From Litsea cubeba (Eukaryota > Streptophyta > Magnoliopsida > Laurales > Lauraceae), in contig CM022955.1 in the NCBI GenBank assembly GCA_012931725.1, positions 11,620,885 to 11,684,884 of the forward strand: a DNA stretch of 64,000 bases. The letters are read 5' to 3'. This document shows, piece by piece, positions 46,194 through 57,342 of the stretch. The notes beneath the pieces are model-generated. The model saw only the letters and a list, made by a program, of their open reading frames with translations. It had not been told where the DNA came from and ran no database searches. A program made the translations under genes and the position numbers. Each line of letters begins with the position of its first letter. Position 1 is the first letter of the stretch.

Positions 46194-47688
46194 CTATGAA
46201 GAGAAACCAGTGACAAATTAAACCCTTATGGCATGCTAGCTCTATAATTTCCTCCAATGTTTGGTTGTATAAAATAAACTAGCACAATACCCATACTAGC
46301 ACAGGCATGACCCACGTGGCTAGGGTTCCCGCTCATTTTAATAGCTTTTGGACATTGTTGTTAACAATAATTATATAGTAAGTAGTAAGTCTGTGGTTTT
46401 GTAGTTGGTAGTTTATTTAAAAAACGCAGAGGTCAAAGGTCATGAGATCAAATCCCTAACCTATATGATTTGTGTTAGTCTTTTAAACAAAGGCGAGCTT
46501 CAATTAAAAAGTTCAAAAATGAAATAATCTGTTAAAATGAATTCAGAACTTTGGCTTTAAAATTATTAGGCACTAGCATATAACCATGGCTCACACAGTA
46601 GGTCCATGCATTGCAGAATAAATAATAATATATTAAAAATGTTATGAAAGTGGCTCTTTCCATAGAAATTTGCATAATATGAAAGAAAAAAAAATCGGGC
46701 AAAACGAGAATAGAAAAGATGGGGTAGAAGAGAATTTTACATAAAGGAAAAATTGAGACTTTAAAAAGTGGAGCGTAGATGTGAGTGGTTTGATGAGACA
46801 AAAATATGACTAGGGATAGTTGCATGAGCCATGAGTTAAGTAGTGGAAAGAGAATGTAGAATATTTGAACAGAAAAGCATAACTGCTGGTCAAAAGTAGA
46901 ATTGTCGGTCAAATTAAAGTAAAAACCTTTAGCTTTAATATTATAATAGGTGAATTTGCCACTTTAGACAGAACATAGTTAATAGCCACTCAAAAATCAA
47001 ATTATCTCCATTTAAAAGATTTACTGGAAAAGAAAATGTAAATAATATAATTAAGAGAACTTGACCGAACAAGTATATTGATTAAAAAATTGTATTAAAA
47101 ATCTATTAGTCTAGAAACTCATTCATTAGCATTGAAAAAACATGCCTCTTTTTTTTAATATTTCATTCAAAAATTGTGTTCTTTACTATAGGTTCAAAAA
47201 TAATGAGATTTTACCAACTCTTATAAGAGAGAGAGAGAGAGAGAGAGGAGAGAGGAGAGAGAGATGAGGGATTGAGATATTAAAGAGGTGTGTCCCAATG
47301 AAGTACATGAGTTTTTGTAATATTTTCTTAAAATGTATTATTCTTTTAATAAATATTATTTGGTCTCCAGTGAGGGTTTTACATATTAGCAAGCCATGCA
47401 TTCAATGGATCTCAACTACTAAACTTGATTTATTCTTTACTAATCAATGCAATGTACTTCTCTTTCTCCTCAATTGACGTCCTCTATGCCAGTGTCTTTC
47501 TTCTCTTTATATAAATGCAACTTGCGCACTGGATGCTAAGCGCACCTCCGCATGGGGCCCACATGGGATTAAAACCTGGGCAACCAAATGATCTCCCTGG
47601 GCTCATACTCTTTTGCCAAAATTCAATCAAATATCCCATCATCGTCATCTAGGGACAACAAGTTTAACAATGTACGTACTGTCCATTT
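46194..47688. other. Gene-free, AT-rich flank of the assembly gap
   Basis: Expected to hold the upstream exon of the lipase gene, but none was recognised on the minus strand. A GA microsatellite occupies 47228-47262. The ORFs are short and without domains. Confidence 0.6.
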
Positions 47689-47788
47689 NNNNNNNNNNNN
47701 NNNNNNNNNNNNNNNNNNNNNNNNNNNNNNNNNNNNNNNNNNNNNNNNNNNNNNNNNNNNNNNNNNNNNNNNNNNNNNNNNNNNNNNN
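47689..47788. other. Assembly gap, 100 N
   Basis: Exactly 100 undetermined bases, the conventional placeholder for a gap of unknown size. ORFs spanning it are meaningless. Both flanking genes are incomplete on the side facing it. Confidence 0.98.
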
Positions 47789-48955
47789 CAGAATATTGTA
47801 AAATAATAGAAAATCATGTTTTTTTTTCCATTAGTAAAAACTATAAATCAAACTATCGGACCCCCTAAATCATCATAACATTTTGTATTTGATGTTGTTT
47901 AATCTTGATTAAAATATATTATGTTTTAAGGTTTAATATTTTGCCCCATCCTTCATGATTTATAGATCCATCAATGTAATTCATAAACAAAATCCAAACT
48001 ACTAAAAAATATAGTTTATATTAGCTTTGTAAAAAAAAAAAAACTCATGTTCAAATATCCTTAATTCGTGGTAAAAATAAAATAAATTAAAAAAACTGAA
48101 TAAAATTCGATAATGGCCCATTATAAAAGGGGATCATCCTTTTAGTGGTTTAAATTTTTTGAGTTTCTTAAAAGTTGTAGTTAAAAAAAAATCTTAAAGT
48201 GCATTAAGAGTTATAAATAAAATTAAGGGTTGTAATTAAAAGATAACAGTGATATGGAGCCCATCTATCAAAGTGGGGCATTTAATTTGAGTTGGATAAA
48301 ACTTTAGAATTTATGGTGTGGAGCCACGAGTTTTGGGAGAATTTAAAGGGGAATTTCCTTAAGACGTGCCAAGCCCAACACAGCATTAAAAGGGGCATTA
48401 ATTGTTAACACCTTGCCCAACATAGAAATAAAATCCATAAAACCTGAATAGGGCATTTACCCCCTTTTGTTCTCCCTTTCCAACGAGAGAAAGGGGGAAA
48501 ATGAAACCAAAAAAATGGGAAGATGAAGAGGGAAGGAGGAGAGGAGAAAGGAGAGAGAGAAGAGAAGAGAGAGAGGAAGAGAAGAGGGAGAGGAAGACGA
48601 AGAAGAAGAGGAGATGAGCATGAGAAGGACGATCCTTTTTCTTTTCTTTTGTTTTTCAAATTTTCATCATCCAATGGTAGATCGTGTCTCCCTCTCTTTC
48701 TTTCATTTTTTTCAGTTTTTCTAGCCCTAAATGAGAACCGCTACAATAATTATATCGGCTGATACCGATAACTTGGCCGATATTTTAATCAGCCAATATT
48801 TACCGATATAGCCACGATATTTTATTATGGCAGAGCCGACACCGGTATACAGTAAAATATCATTACGGTGACGGCCGATATCTTAAACCATAGTGGAATC
48901 TAATGAAACAAAGATTCCTTTGGGTCAATTATCAGACAGTTTGTTCTTCAAACTT
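47789..48955. other. Gene-free flank with purine-rich tract and CCGATAT repeat
   Basis: No gene. 48522-48614 is almost pure A/G (GAGGAGA and AGAAGAG words), giving spurious low-complexity ORFs on both strands. 48750-48895 has CCGATA-rich sequence ending TTAAACCATAG, similar to the repeat at 320-420. Confidence 0.55.
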
Positions 48956-49810
48956 CAGGATTTGAAACAAGGCAAAAACCAATAATCAAGTATACGGAGG
49001 AAATTCTTTCTACTCCAAGCAACATGTGACTAGGAGAAATAAAAAGATGTCACAGCATGCAGGTACTATCATGACCTTAGAATGCACATACAGTATCTCT
49101 TGGCTTCTCAAAATTTTGAAATAATCGACAAAGTGGTACAATATGCATTGGGAGAAGAGATATCCAATTATCAAGCTCACAAGTTCACATAATTTAAAGG
49201 GATTGGTCAGTCATCTTTGTCTCCTCATACAGTGCAAGTACTCGACTCAAATCAAGCCAAGATCCAAGATCAAGTTTCCGCTCTACTATGAACTGAGGAC
49301 AAGAACTCGCCTGTGTTATTATTGTCAGGAAAAAGATCGGTTATCATTCCAATGTCCAAAACAACCTCCAAAAGCTTCAATACATGTACATGTGACAGAA
49401 GAGTAAGAAGATGATTTCTTTTTACCAAAACAAAAAAAAAAAAAAGAGTAAGAAGATGAGGAGCATATGACGAACCAAAATCTAAGAAATCAAAGTTAAC
49501 TATAGAAACAAAAGAAGAACAAAACATAGAGCAAATTGATATCCATGGAAACTCTGATGCTAAAGTTCTGATGAGTCAAAGAATGGAGCTAGAGCAGCCT
49601 ACATAAACTGTAGAAAAGCAATGGTTATGGAATAATATCCTTCATTCAACGGGCCATGTAAATGGACAGAATTGTACGGTAGTGAATAGTGATTGATGAT
49701 GGGAGCTTCGGCAACGTTATGTCTCAAGCTCTTGTGGACCGTCTACAACTAAGGTGCACAAACATCCTCAACCCTATTTTGTTTGATTGCCGAATCAAGG
49801 GATGAGATAC
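48956..49810 (+). pseudogene. Gypsy gag/protease remnant
   Basis: One frame gives a knuckle-like CYYCQEKDRLSFQC (spacing CX2CX4-X4C, with the usual His replaced by Arg) followed by a PKQPPK segment. Further on, 49640-49800 encodes, across two frames, a stretch with DDGSFGNVMSQALVDRL, resembling the protease of chromovirus-type gypsy elements, whose active site is normally DSG/DNGS. No RT or integrase follows. A weak, heavily decayed fragment, lying between the hydrolase exons and the gap. Confidence 0.5.
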
Positions 49811-50787
49811 ACAGTGCAATGAAAGAATATTATTTTATCGGATGAGAAAGAATACATATACATCATTAAAAATGGAAAACAAGTTACACGTATTCTATGA
49901 AGCCGGAGCCCCCAAAGAAAGGATCGAAGTCAGGTGTTACAAAAGGATCACTTCAAGTGCCACAAGTTTACAACATAAAGCTAATAAAACTCAAGCTCAA
50001 GGTCTAGCTCTTTGCAGCCTAAGGGGAATGATGCAACATCTATAGATCAACAACCCAGCCAAAACTGTAGCACAACTTTTAAGCCAAAGAGCAGGGATTT
50101 TCTGACAACTTAATCGGCGCAAAAAGGAGAGATTTTTTATTAGGATTTTAGTAGGTATATATTTGCTAAATTGTGGTTAGGATACTTAAATAGATTAGTT
50201 TAGGTCAAGATAGAGTTTTAATTTTGAGAACTTCTGCTTTACGGCTTTCATGAATGTGAAGCAGTAGAAAAAAAGTCAGAGTTGAATAATAAGAAGATTT
50301 TTCCTCCCTGCGTAGGTTTTTATCTTTGCCAAATGTCTCTAGCAGACTTATTTTTACGTGCTTTTGCACCCCAAAATCTCTTGCTACAGAACTTTATTCC
50401 TTTCGATCAAACCCTTCCTCTAGGATTTGCATCATGTTCTTCCTTTGAATAGAGCTATTGAAACTCAGGGTGCCATTTATGGCACAAAAGATCTCATATC
50501 TAAAAAACTTGATATTTGTGTTTTCAAGTGGAGGCTTTCACCTAAAATCGCAACCGATTCTCTTTCTTTCTGCAGTGTTATCGAAAGTCGGCATCATTTA
50601 TCATACATGAGAGTTATAACTAAAGAACTTGATGGGTGGATTTTATATTGGAAGTTTCCAGACTCTAAACCGTGCCATCCATAATTTGAAACATAAACAC
50701 ACACAGAAGTAGTTATTTACAGTTCTAACATTGAATTACCAGATTCTACCCGTTTACACTTGATATTCCAAGATAATGCATAAGTAC
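49811..50787. other. No recognisable gene; possible LTR relic
   Basis: The TTAGTAGGTATATATTTG to CCTCTAGGATTTGCATC part (50150-50440) has the look of the 3' part of a short LTR, but no partner was found. The next hydrolase exon should lie here or lower and is not visible. Confidence 0.35.
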
Positions 50788-52255
50788 CTTGTGACAGCAC
50801 CCATTGATCGACCCCAAAGTCCTATGCATGAAATTTGCTTGTTGCTTCGCAGAAAAGACACCACAACTTTAAGATCGTCTTTCTGAAAGGCAAGAAAAAA
50901 ACAGATTGAATAGTTAAAAAAAGTAATAAGCATTGGAACTCAAAGACTCATGAGTCGTGACAGCATATTCTATCAAATACCTCATGCCAACCAAGGCTAA
51001 CATAATCACCACCAGAAATGCCCGAACCAGAAAAATCAAGAGTAAATACAGTAATATTTGAAGGAAGTAGAATAGCAGCGGCCTCATTTGCATCTGCTCT
51101 ACACCCGCTGCATGCATTAAAAAAGGAAGAAACTTCAGCCAACCAAAACCAAGACTTCCCTCTCTAATGAACACAGATTCAAACAGATTCAACTACGATG
51201 AACAAGACATGAAACTAAAAAATTATAGAAGTTAAATTTTGAAATAAAAGGTTGCCTCACACAGAGAATTAAAGTACAGCAGTCCAATTAAAAAAAAAAA
51301 AAAGAACAGAAAGCACGAAACTGCAAGATATTTAAAACATTCTTAAAAGAAGAAGTAACCCACCTATTTCCATGGCAGTAAATAACACATGGAAGGGGAG
51401 TGTTTTCAGGGAAGGGTGAAGGGACATAATGACTGCACTTCAGGATATGGCCTCTTCCATTTTGAAGCTGATATATTGAAAGGGTACTCCAGCAATGTTA
51501 GCAATTATGACATGCACTGTTCCAGAAATATGATGACTCAAAAAAGACAGGAAAAACCTTGGTAATTGATCTCCGTACTTGCCTCCAAGTCTTGGCGCTT
51601 ATAGTTTCTCCCTGCAAGAGTGAATTCTGCTTCCCATAAATACTGGTCTGGATTATAGTCAGCCCTGTATATCCATCCATCAAGTAAGGGAAGGTAAAAG
51701 CATAACAATAAAGAAAAATGGTGATATATTGTCCCAAAAAAATCTGTAATTTTTCCTTAAATCCCATTAAAAGCTCCGCACCAAACTATCAAGAGACCAT
51801 GATGTGAGGAAACAACATAGAAATCTATAATTTATTTGAGAAACTAAAGATTCACGTCATAGTTGAGACATTGCTTTGATGATGACAACGATGACAGTAA
51901 AGATTCAAGTATGTATAAAACGAATTCCTACCCACTGCAGAAAGAGTTAAGGATACAAAGTAAGCATCAATAGGCCTCATTTAAAAGTTGTGAAACAAGG
52001 TTAAAGTTTAGAACCACAAAATCAGAACAAAGTTTCAAATATAAATTTGGTATGCAATCAAAGGAAACAAATTAGAATCCATAAATGCATCAAAATCACA
52101 AAATTCTTTCATCAATTTAAGTCTATCCATCAAATGACTTGGGTTTCAAAACACATCCAACAAAAAACTGCAATGCTACACACTGAAAGATGAAAACAAA
52201 ACCAGGACATGTACCTAGGTGGCCGAATCACAAAATTGATGAATTGTTCTATCAT
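50788..52255 (-). CDS. Alpha/beta hydrolase (serine hydrolase family), 3' exons missing
   Basis: Plant alpha/beta-hydrolase superfamily protein of unknown substrate. Coding exons on the minus strand: 52215-52255 (start MIEQFINFVIRPP), 51583-51664 (ADYNPDQYLWEAEFTLAGRN), 51364-51467 (LQNGRGHILKCSHYVPSPFP, CVIYCHGN), 50981-51107 (SGCRADANEAAAILLPSNIT, DFSGSGISGGDYVSLGWHE) and 50788-50882 (KDDLKVVVSFLRSNKQI, GLWGRSMGAV). All join in frame. The HGN motif supplies the oxyanion hole, and GRSMG carries the nucleophilic Ser. The intron after exon 2 has a GC donor (GAG|GCAAGT). Only about 150 codons are present; the part with the catalytic Asp and His is absent. The following exon is not found down to the N gap. 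There are no frameshifts, so the gene is probably real and cut by the assembly. Confidence 0.85.
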
Positions 52256-53410
52256 TCCTTCTCCCCCTCAGAGTTACTCCGCTTTGCGGTCTAACAATGC
52301 AGCGGAGGTTCTGAGAACCTGAAACCTGAAATTTTAATTCCCCACCATTTCAGATATGTAACTTTCCAAAACTCCAATGCACCAGAAGGCCAGTATCTTC
52401 AAAAGAATCCTAATCCTTGCCAATGATCATATAAAATAAACCACATCCAAATCCAAATCATCTGCCATGTTGGGTTCTGCAGTCCCACAAGCTACCGCTC
52501 ACTTCAAAAGCAAAAAAAAAAAAAATCACAAAGGGTGATGACAGGAAAATTCACTGTATCACCACTTCACCAGCCAATCTTGCACATAGAAGTTCCAAAA
52601 ACCTCTAAACTCCACCTGAAAATCAGCTTGCTCTCATCACATCCGAGCTTGATCTCATCAAGAAATGGTGCAGTCACAAAAATTCCAAAAACAAACCCTA
52701 GAAACCAAATTTAGGCCTTGAATCTCGAGATTATCATCAATCCATAGCAAATTCACCACATTTCCAGCTACAGCGACAGATCTGACCGTTCAAAACCGTC
52801 TCAGTACCTTCACAGTAGAACCCAATACACCACACCAATACCACCAAATCTCAGCCTGAAAGAACAAATTACCACCGAACTCATCCCAAACAACATGCAA
52901 TTCCCCACCACTTCCAAATCCAACCCCGGTAAAAAAAAAAAAAAAATACTTTCCAAATCTCAAACCACAAAACCCTCCTGAAATCAAAAGATAAAGCCTA
53001 GAATACGCACCGAACAACAAAATTTTACATCAAGTTTAAGGCAAATCTGTCAAATCCGCACATTTCCAGAGATCCAGAACCCTCGTTACCTCGCGAACAA
53101 ATCAAAGCCTCAAACCCGCCAGAAATCACAAAGACATTGTTCCTCGACCGGTTAATCAAACAACATCAAGTTCATCAGACATCCTGTCACCAAATTCAAA
53201 ACTTTTCAGAAACTTCACAAACAGATCGAAGAAAAACTATTTTGACGAACAGATCCAAAGCGGAGAAGCCACGAACACGAAAGAATGCAGGTGAAAACGC
53301 ACGCTCTCTACCTAAAATCGGTCCGGTCCGTAACAAGAAAGATAGAGATTTCTGAAAATAGACTCTCTCTTCGGGAGGAATGGAGGAGAGAGCTAATAAG
53401 GCCGTACCCA
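52256..53410 (-). promoter_or_regulatory. 5' untranslated region and probable promoter of the hydrolase gene
   Basis: Upstream of the hydrolase start codon, reading minus. The sequence just before the ATG is leader-like (CTGAGGGGGAGAAGGA), and the region around 53300-53400 is CT-rich (CTCTCCTCCATTCC), typical of plant transcription start regions. A TTTTAG-GTAGAG donor near 53310 suggests a 5' UTR intron, but I cannot fix the splice sites. No other gene is supported; the ORFs here are chance. Confidence 0.4.
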
Positions 53411-53833
53411 CAGAAAGCACAAAAGTTACAAAAAGTAGGAGGGGGAGTTGGCTTTTAATGAGAGCAGAGATTGGTTTAATGTTGGACTCCTGCTGGTTCG
53501 TTGAGACTTAAGAGACTTGAGACCAGACCACGGATAAGTGCAAAAGTTCACGGGACATTTATAAGAGGAGCCCGCTGCTCGACCCCCACTGACCGGGTTT
53601 TTCAAACCGGGTGTGAGGGAAATGTTGACGTTGAGAAAAAAAATTAGGGTCGCGTTTGTGCAACTCAAATTTACTGGAACTTCAGTTTTTGTTAGAAGGA
53701 AGTGAGGCTTGATTATTAGGTGCAGCATTTTCGGGAGAAGATTTTATCCGCTATTTTCTTTGTTATTTTTTGTTAGGGTAGATTTGAAGTTACTACCTCT
53801 TATATAGGGCATTGATTTCTGCCTAAGTCCCGA
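53411..53833. other. Intergenic sequence
   Basis: Between the hydrolase promoter and the Helitron-like element. No gene or clear repeat recognised. Confidence 0.4.
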
Positions 53834-53926
53834 TCTATATTACTAAAGGGATGTATACACTTCATGAGACTTCCTGGAGGAGGACACGTGGCTGCTAGAA
53901 ATAGAAATTGCTTGATTAGAACTTGA

Positions 53927-54040
53927 ATTATCCTAAAATCTCTCAATGATATCCCTATTACCAATAATAATTATCCTAAAATCTCTCAACGAGATCCCTA
54001 TTACCAACCATAATTATCCTAAAACCTCTCCATAATTAGG
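53927..54040. repeat. Three copies of a 43-bp repeat
   Basis: Units starting AATTATCCTAAAA at 53927, 53969 and 54012; the third is shorter and runs into the 440-bp array. Confidence 0.8.
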
Positions 54041-56480
54041 GTCCCACTTAAAAATATTTGGTCAATTTTTTAAGTCTACGATCATTTGATCCTTTGATTT
54101 TTTTAAATCAATTCATGGGTCCCATCCAGCATAATATGGTTTTATGGATGGTTAGAATAGAGATTGTGGACCCCATTCATCTGGGGAGTTCCACTTAAAT
54201 AGGTAATGTTTGGTCAATTTGTGAGGTATATGATCATTTGATCTTTATCAAGCAATTCATGGATCCATCTCGCATCATATGGTTTCATGGATGGTTAGAA
54301 TATAGATGGCGGACCCCATTCATGTTGGGGGTCCCACTTAAATAGGTTAGGTTTGGTCAATTTGAGAGGTCTATGATCATTTGATCATTTAATCTTTATC
54401 AATCAATTCATAGGTCATGGCCCGCATCATTTGATTTTTATGGACGATTAGAATAAATATGGTGGACCGCATTCATCTGGGTCCCACTTAAAAATATTTG
54501 GTCAATTTGTTAGGTCTACGATCATTTGATCATTTTGATCTTTTTAAATCAATTCAGGGTCTCATCCCGCATAATTATGGTTTTTTGGACGGTTAGAATA
54601 GAGATGGTGGACTCCATTCATCTGGGGGGTTCCCCCCATTCATCTGGGTCTCACTTAAACATATTTGATCATTTGTTAGGTCTACGATCATTTGATCCTT
54701 TGATCTTTTTAAATCAATTCATGGGTCTCAATCCCGCATAATATGGTTTTATGGACAGTTAGAATAAGATGGTGGACCCCATTCATCTGGGGGGTTCCAC
54801 TTAAATAGATTATGTTTCGTCAATTTGTGAGGTCTATGATCATTTAAATACTTTAATCATTATCAAGCAATTCATGGGTCCCAGCCCGCATCAGATTATT
54901 TCATCGACGGTTAGAATATATATGGTGGACCACATTCATCTTGGGGGTCCCACCTAAATAGGTTAGGTTGGTCAATTTGAGAGGTCTATGATCATTTGAT
55001 CTTTATCAATCAATTCATGGGTCCCGGCCCGCATCATTTGATTTTATGGACGGTTAGAATAAAGATGGTGGACCCCATTTATCTGGGTCCCACTTAAAAA
55101 GAATTGGTCAATTTTTTAGGTCTACGATCATTTGGTCCTTTGATCTTTTTAAATCAATTCATGTGTCTCATCCCGCATAATATGGTTTTATGAGGATGGT
55201 TAGAATAGAGAGAGTGGACCCCATTCATCTGGAAGGTTCGACTTAAATAGGTTTTGTTTCGTCAATTTGTGAGGCTATGATCATTTGATCTTTATCAAGC
55301 AATTCATAGTCCATCCCGCATCATATTGTTTAATGGATGGTTAGAATATAGATGGTGGAGCCACATTCATACTTTGGGGTCCCACTTAAATAGGTTAGGT
55401 TTGGTCATTTGAGAGGTCTATGATCATTTGATTTTTATCAATCAATTCATGGGTCCCGACCCGCATTATTTGATTCTATGGACGGTTAGAATAAAGATGG
55501 TGGACCCCATTCATCTGGGTCCCACTTAAAAATATTTGGTCAATTTGTTAGGTCTACGATCATTTGATCCTTTGATCTTTTTAAATCAATTCATGGGTCT
55601 CATCCCACATAATATGGTTTTTTGGACGGTTAGAACAGAGATGGTGGACCCCATTCATCTGGGGGGTTCCACTTAAATAGGTTATGTTTGGTCAATTTGT
55701 GAGGTCCATGATTATTTGATCCTTTGATCTTTATCAAGCAATTCATGGGTCTATCCCGCATCATATTGTTTCATGGATGGTTAGAATATAGATGGTTGAC
55801 CCCATTCATCTTGGGGGTCCCACTTAAATAGGTTAGGTTTGGTCAATTTGAGAGGTCTATGATCATTTCGTCATTTGATCTTTATCAATCAATTCATGGG
55901 TCCCAGCCCGCATCATTTAATTTTATGACGGTTAGAATAAAATGGTGGACCCCATTCATCTGGGTCCCACTTTAAAATATTTGGTCAATTTGTTAGGTTT
56001 ACGATCATTTGATCATTTGATCTTTCTTAATCAATTCATGGGTCCCATCCCGCATAATATGGTTTTATGGACGGTTAGAATAGAGATGGTGGAACCCATT
56101 CATCTGGGGGGTTCCACTTAAATAGGTTAGGTTTGGTCAATTTGTGAGGTCTATGATAATTTGATCCTTTGATCTTTATCAAGCAATTCATGGGTCCCAG
56201 CCCGCATCATATGGTTTTATGGAACGTTAGATTATAGATGGTGGACCCCATTCATCTTGGGGTCCCACTTAAATAGGCTAAGTTTGGTCAATTTGAGAGG
56301 TCTGTGATCATTTGATCTTTATCAATCAATTAATGGGTCCCGACCCGCATCATTTGATTTTATAGACGGTTAGAATAGAGATGATGGACCCCATTCATCT
56401 GGGTCCCACTTAAATATATTAGGTCAATTTGTTAGGTCTATAATCATTTCATCTTTCTTAATCAATTCATTCCTCACCTA
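54041..56480. repeat. Tandem array with 440-bp higher-order repeat
   Basis: Monomers of about 140-165 bp, each holding a GGTCAATTTG, an ATGATCATTTGATC-like, an AATTCATGGGTC and a GGTTAGAATA block. Three monomer types alternate (A with ACTTAAAAATATTTGG, B with AATTTGTGAGG and CAAGCAATTC, C with AATTTGAGAGG and CAATCAATTC), giving a higher-order unit. A-type starts: 54041, 54481, 54648, 55087, 55519, 55964, 56403. Spacings are 440, 167, 439, 432, 445 and 439, so one stray A monomer was duplicated. No coding function. Confidence 0.9.
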
Positions 56481-56628
56481 AAGAACAAAATATTTGTAAA
56501 AAAACATAAAGATTAAATTAGCAATAAAAAAAGGACTCACAAGTTTACTAATTAATAAATTTATTAAAAATAATTCATATCAGTTTGTGCATTTGGTGGT
56601 TTCGTGGTTATCCACGGGGTTTTGCTAG

Positions 56629-57342
56629 TTATAGTACAAGGTCAGGTTTTTTAATTGAAAAGAGATTTCCTCCCATGCATTTTGCTTCCTCCTTAGCTTC
56701 TCGTTCACCTACTTGATATGATTCATTCTCCTCCCTTTTTTTTCCTTTTCCATTCTCCTTCTTTGTTTAATCCTTCTCGGCACATCTCTCCACATCTCTA
56801 TATCTTACACTTTGTGGGATTGTTTTCCCTCCAGTACTTCACCGCAAAAAATACATAAACACAAGAGAATAACGAAGCTATCAAGGAATAAACAACTTAG
56901 AACCTCTCTCTTGATAACGTGTTGCCACTGTCAAAACCAATAAAATATATCCTCATAGAGATCTAGTAAGATGATTATGGATTCTCTTGGAGAATTCATC
57001 GAAGGGATAGTTCAAATTTAAAACAATGATTTGAAAAAGAAAAATGTGGTAAGAAGCATCTATATTTATTTTGTTTTATGAGATTTTTGTTGAATGCATT
57101 TTCACTTTTGCATCTTGTGTTAAATTTATTGCTCTTAGTTGAGCATGCCGGCTCATGGCAACACCAGTGGAATCTATTAGTGAGAGATAATGTAGGGATA
57201 TTATAAAGAGTCCCAAACTCTCAATAGATCTAATCTCTCAATGTCAACTCTACTTGATTCCTTGCAAATGAAAATGATAATGGACTCCATAACAGGTAAT
57301 TAAGTTACTTTCATTTGGTGGACCAAATGCCAAGGTGGAGGA
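56629..57342. other. No gene; ends in a gypsy 3'-end remnant
   Basis: No coding region. The last 30 bases (CATTTGGTGGACCAAATG, then GGTGGAGGA) resemble the end of the gypsy pol gene and polypurine tract at 23896-23934, placed directly before an LTR start. Confidence 0.45.

Larger units (their letters stand above)
53834..56628 (+). mobile_element. Helitron-like non-autonomous element
   Basis: 2,795 bp. The 5' end TCTATATTACTAAAGG follows a host A. The 3' end is CTAG (56625-56628), followed by a host T, giving the A/T insertion context of Helitrons. A hairpin CGTGG-TTAT-CCACG (56603-56616) lies eight bases before CTAG, as the family requires. No Rep/helicase gene is present. Nearly all of the interior is tandem repeat (54041-56480). 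Confidence 0.75.

Noticed and set aside
47588..47817. ORFs crossing the N run
   Set aside because: Translation through undetermined bases is meaningless.
48405..48762. Low-complexity Ser/Pro/Leu and Glu/Arg ORFs
   Set aside because: They are products of the purine-rich tract 48522-48614 read in two directions.
54041..56480. CRISPR array
   Set aside because: The repeats are contiguous 140-165-bp monomers without unique spacers, in a plant sequence; this is a satellite-like array.
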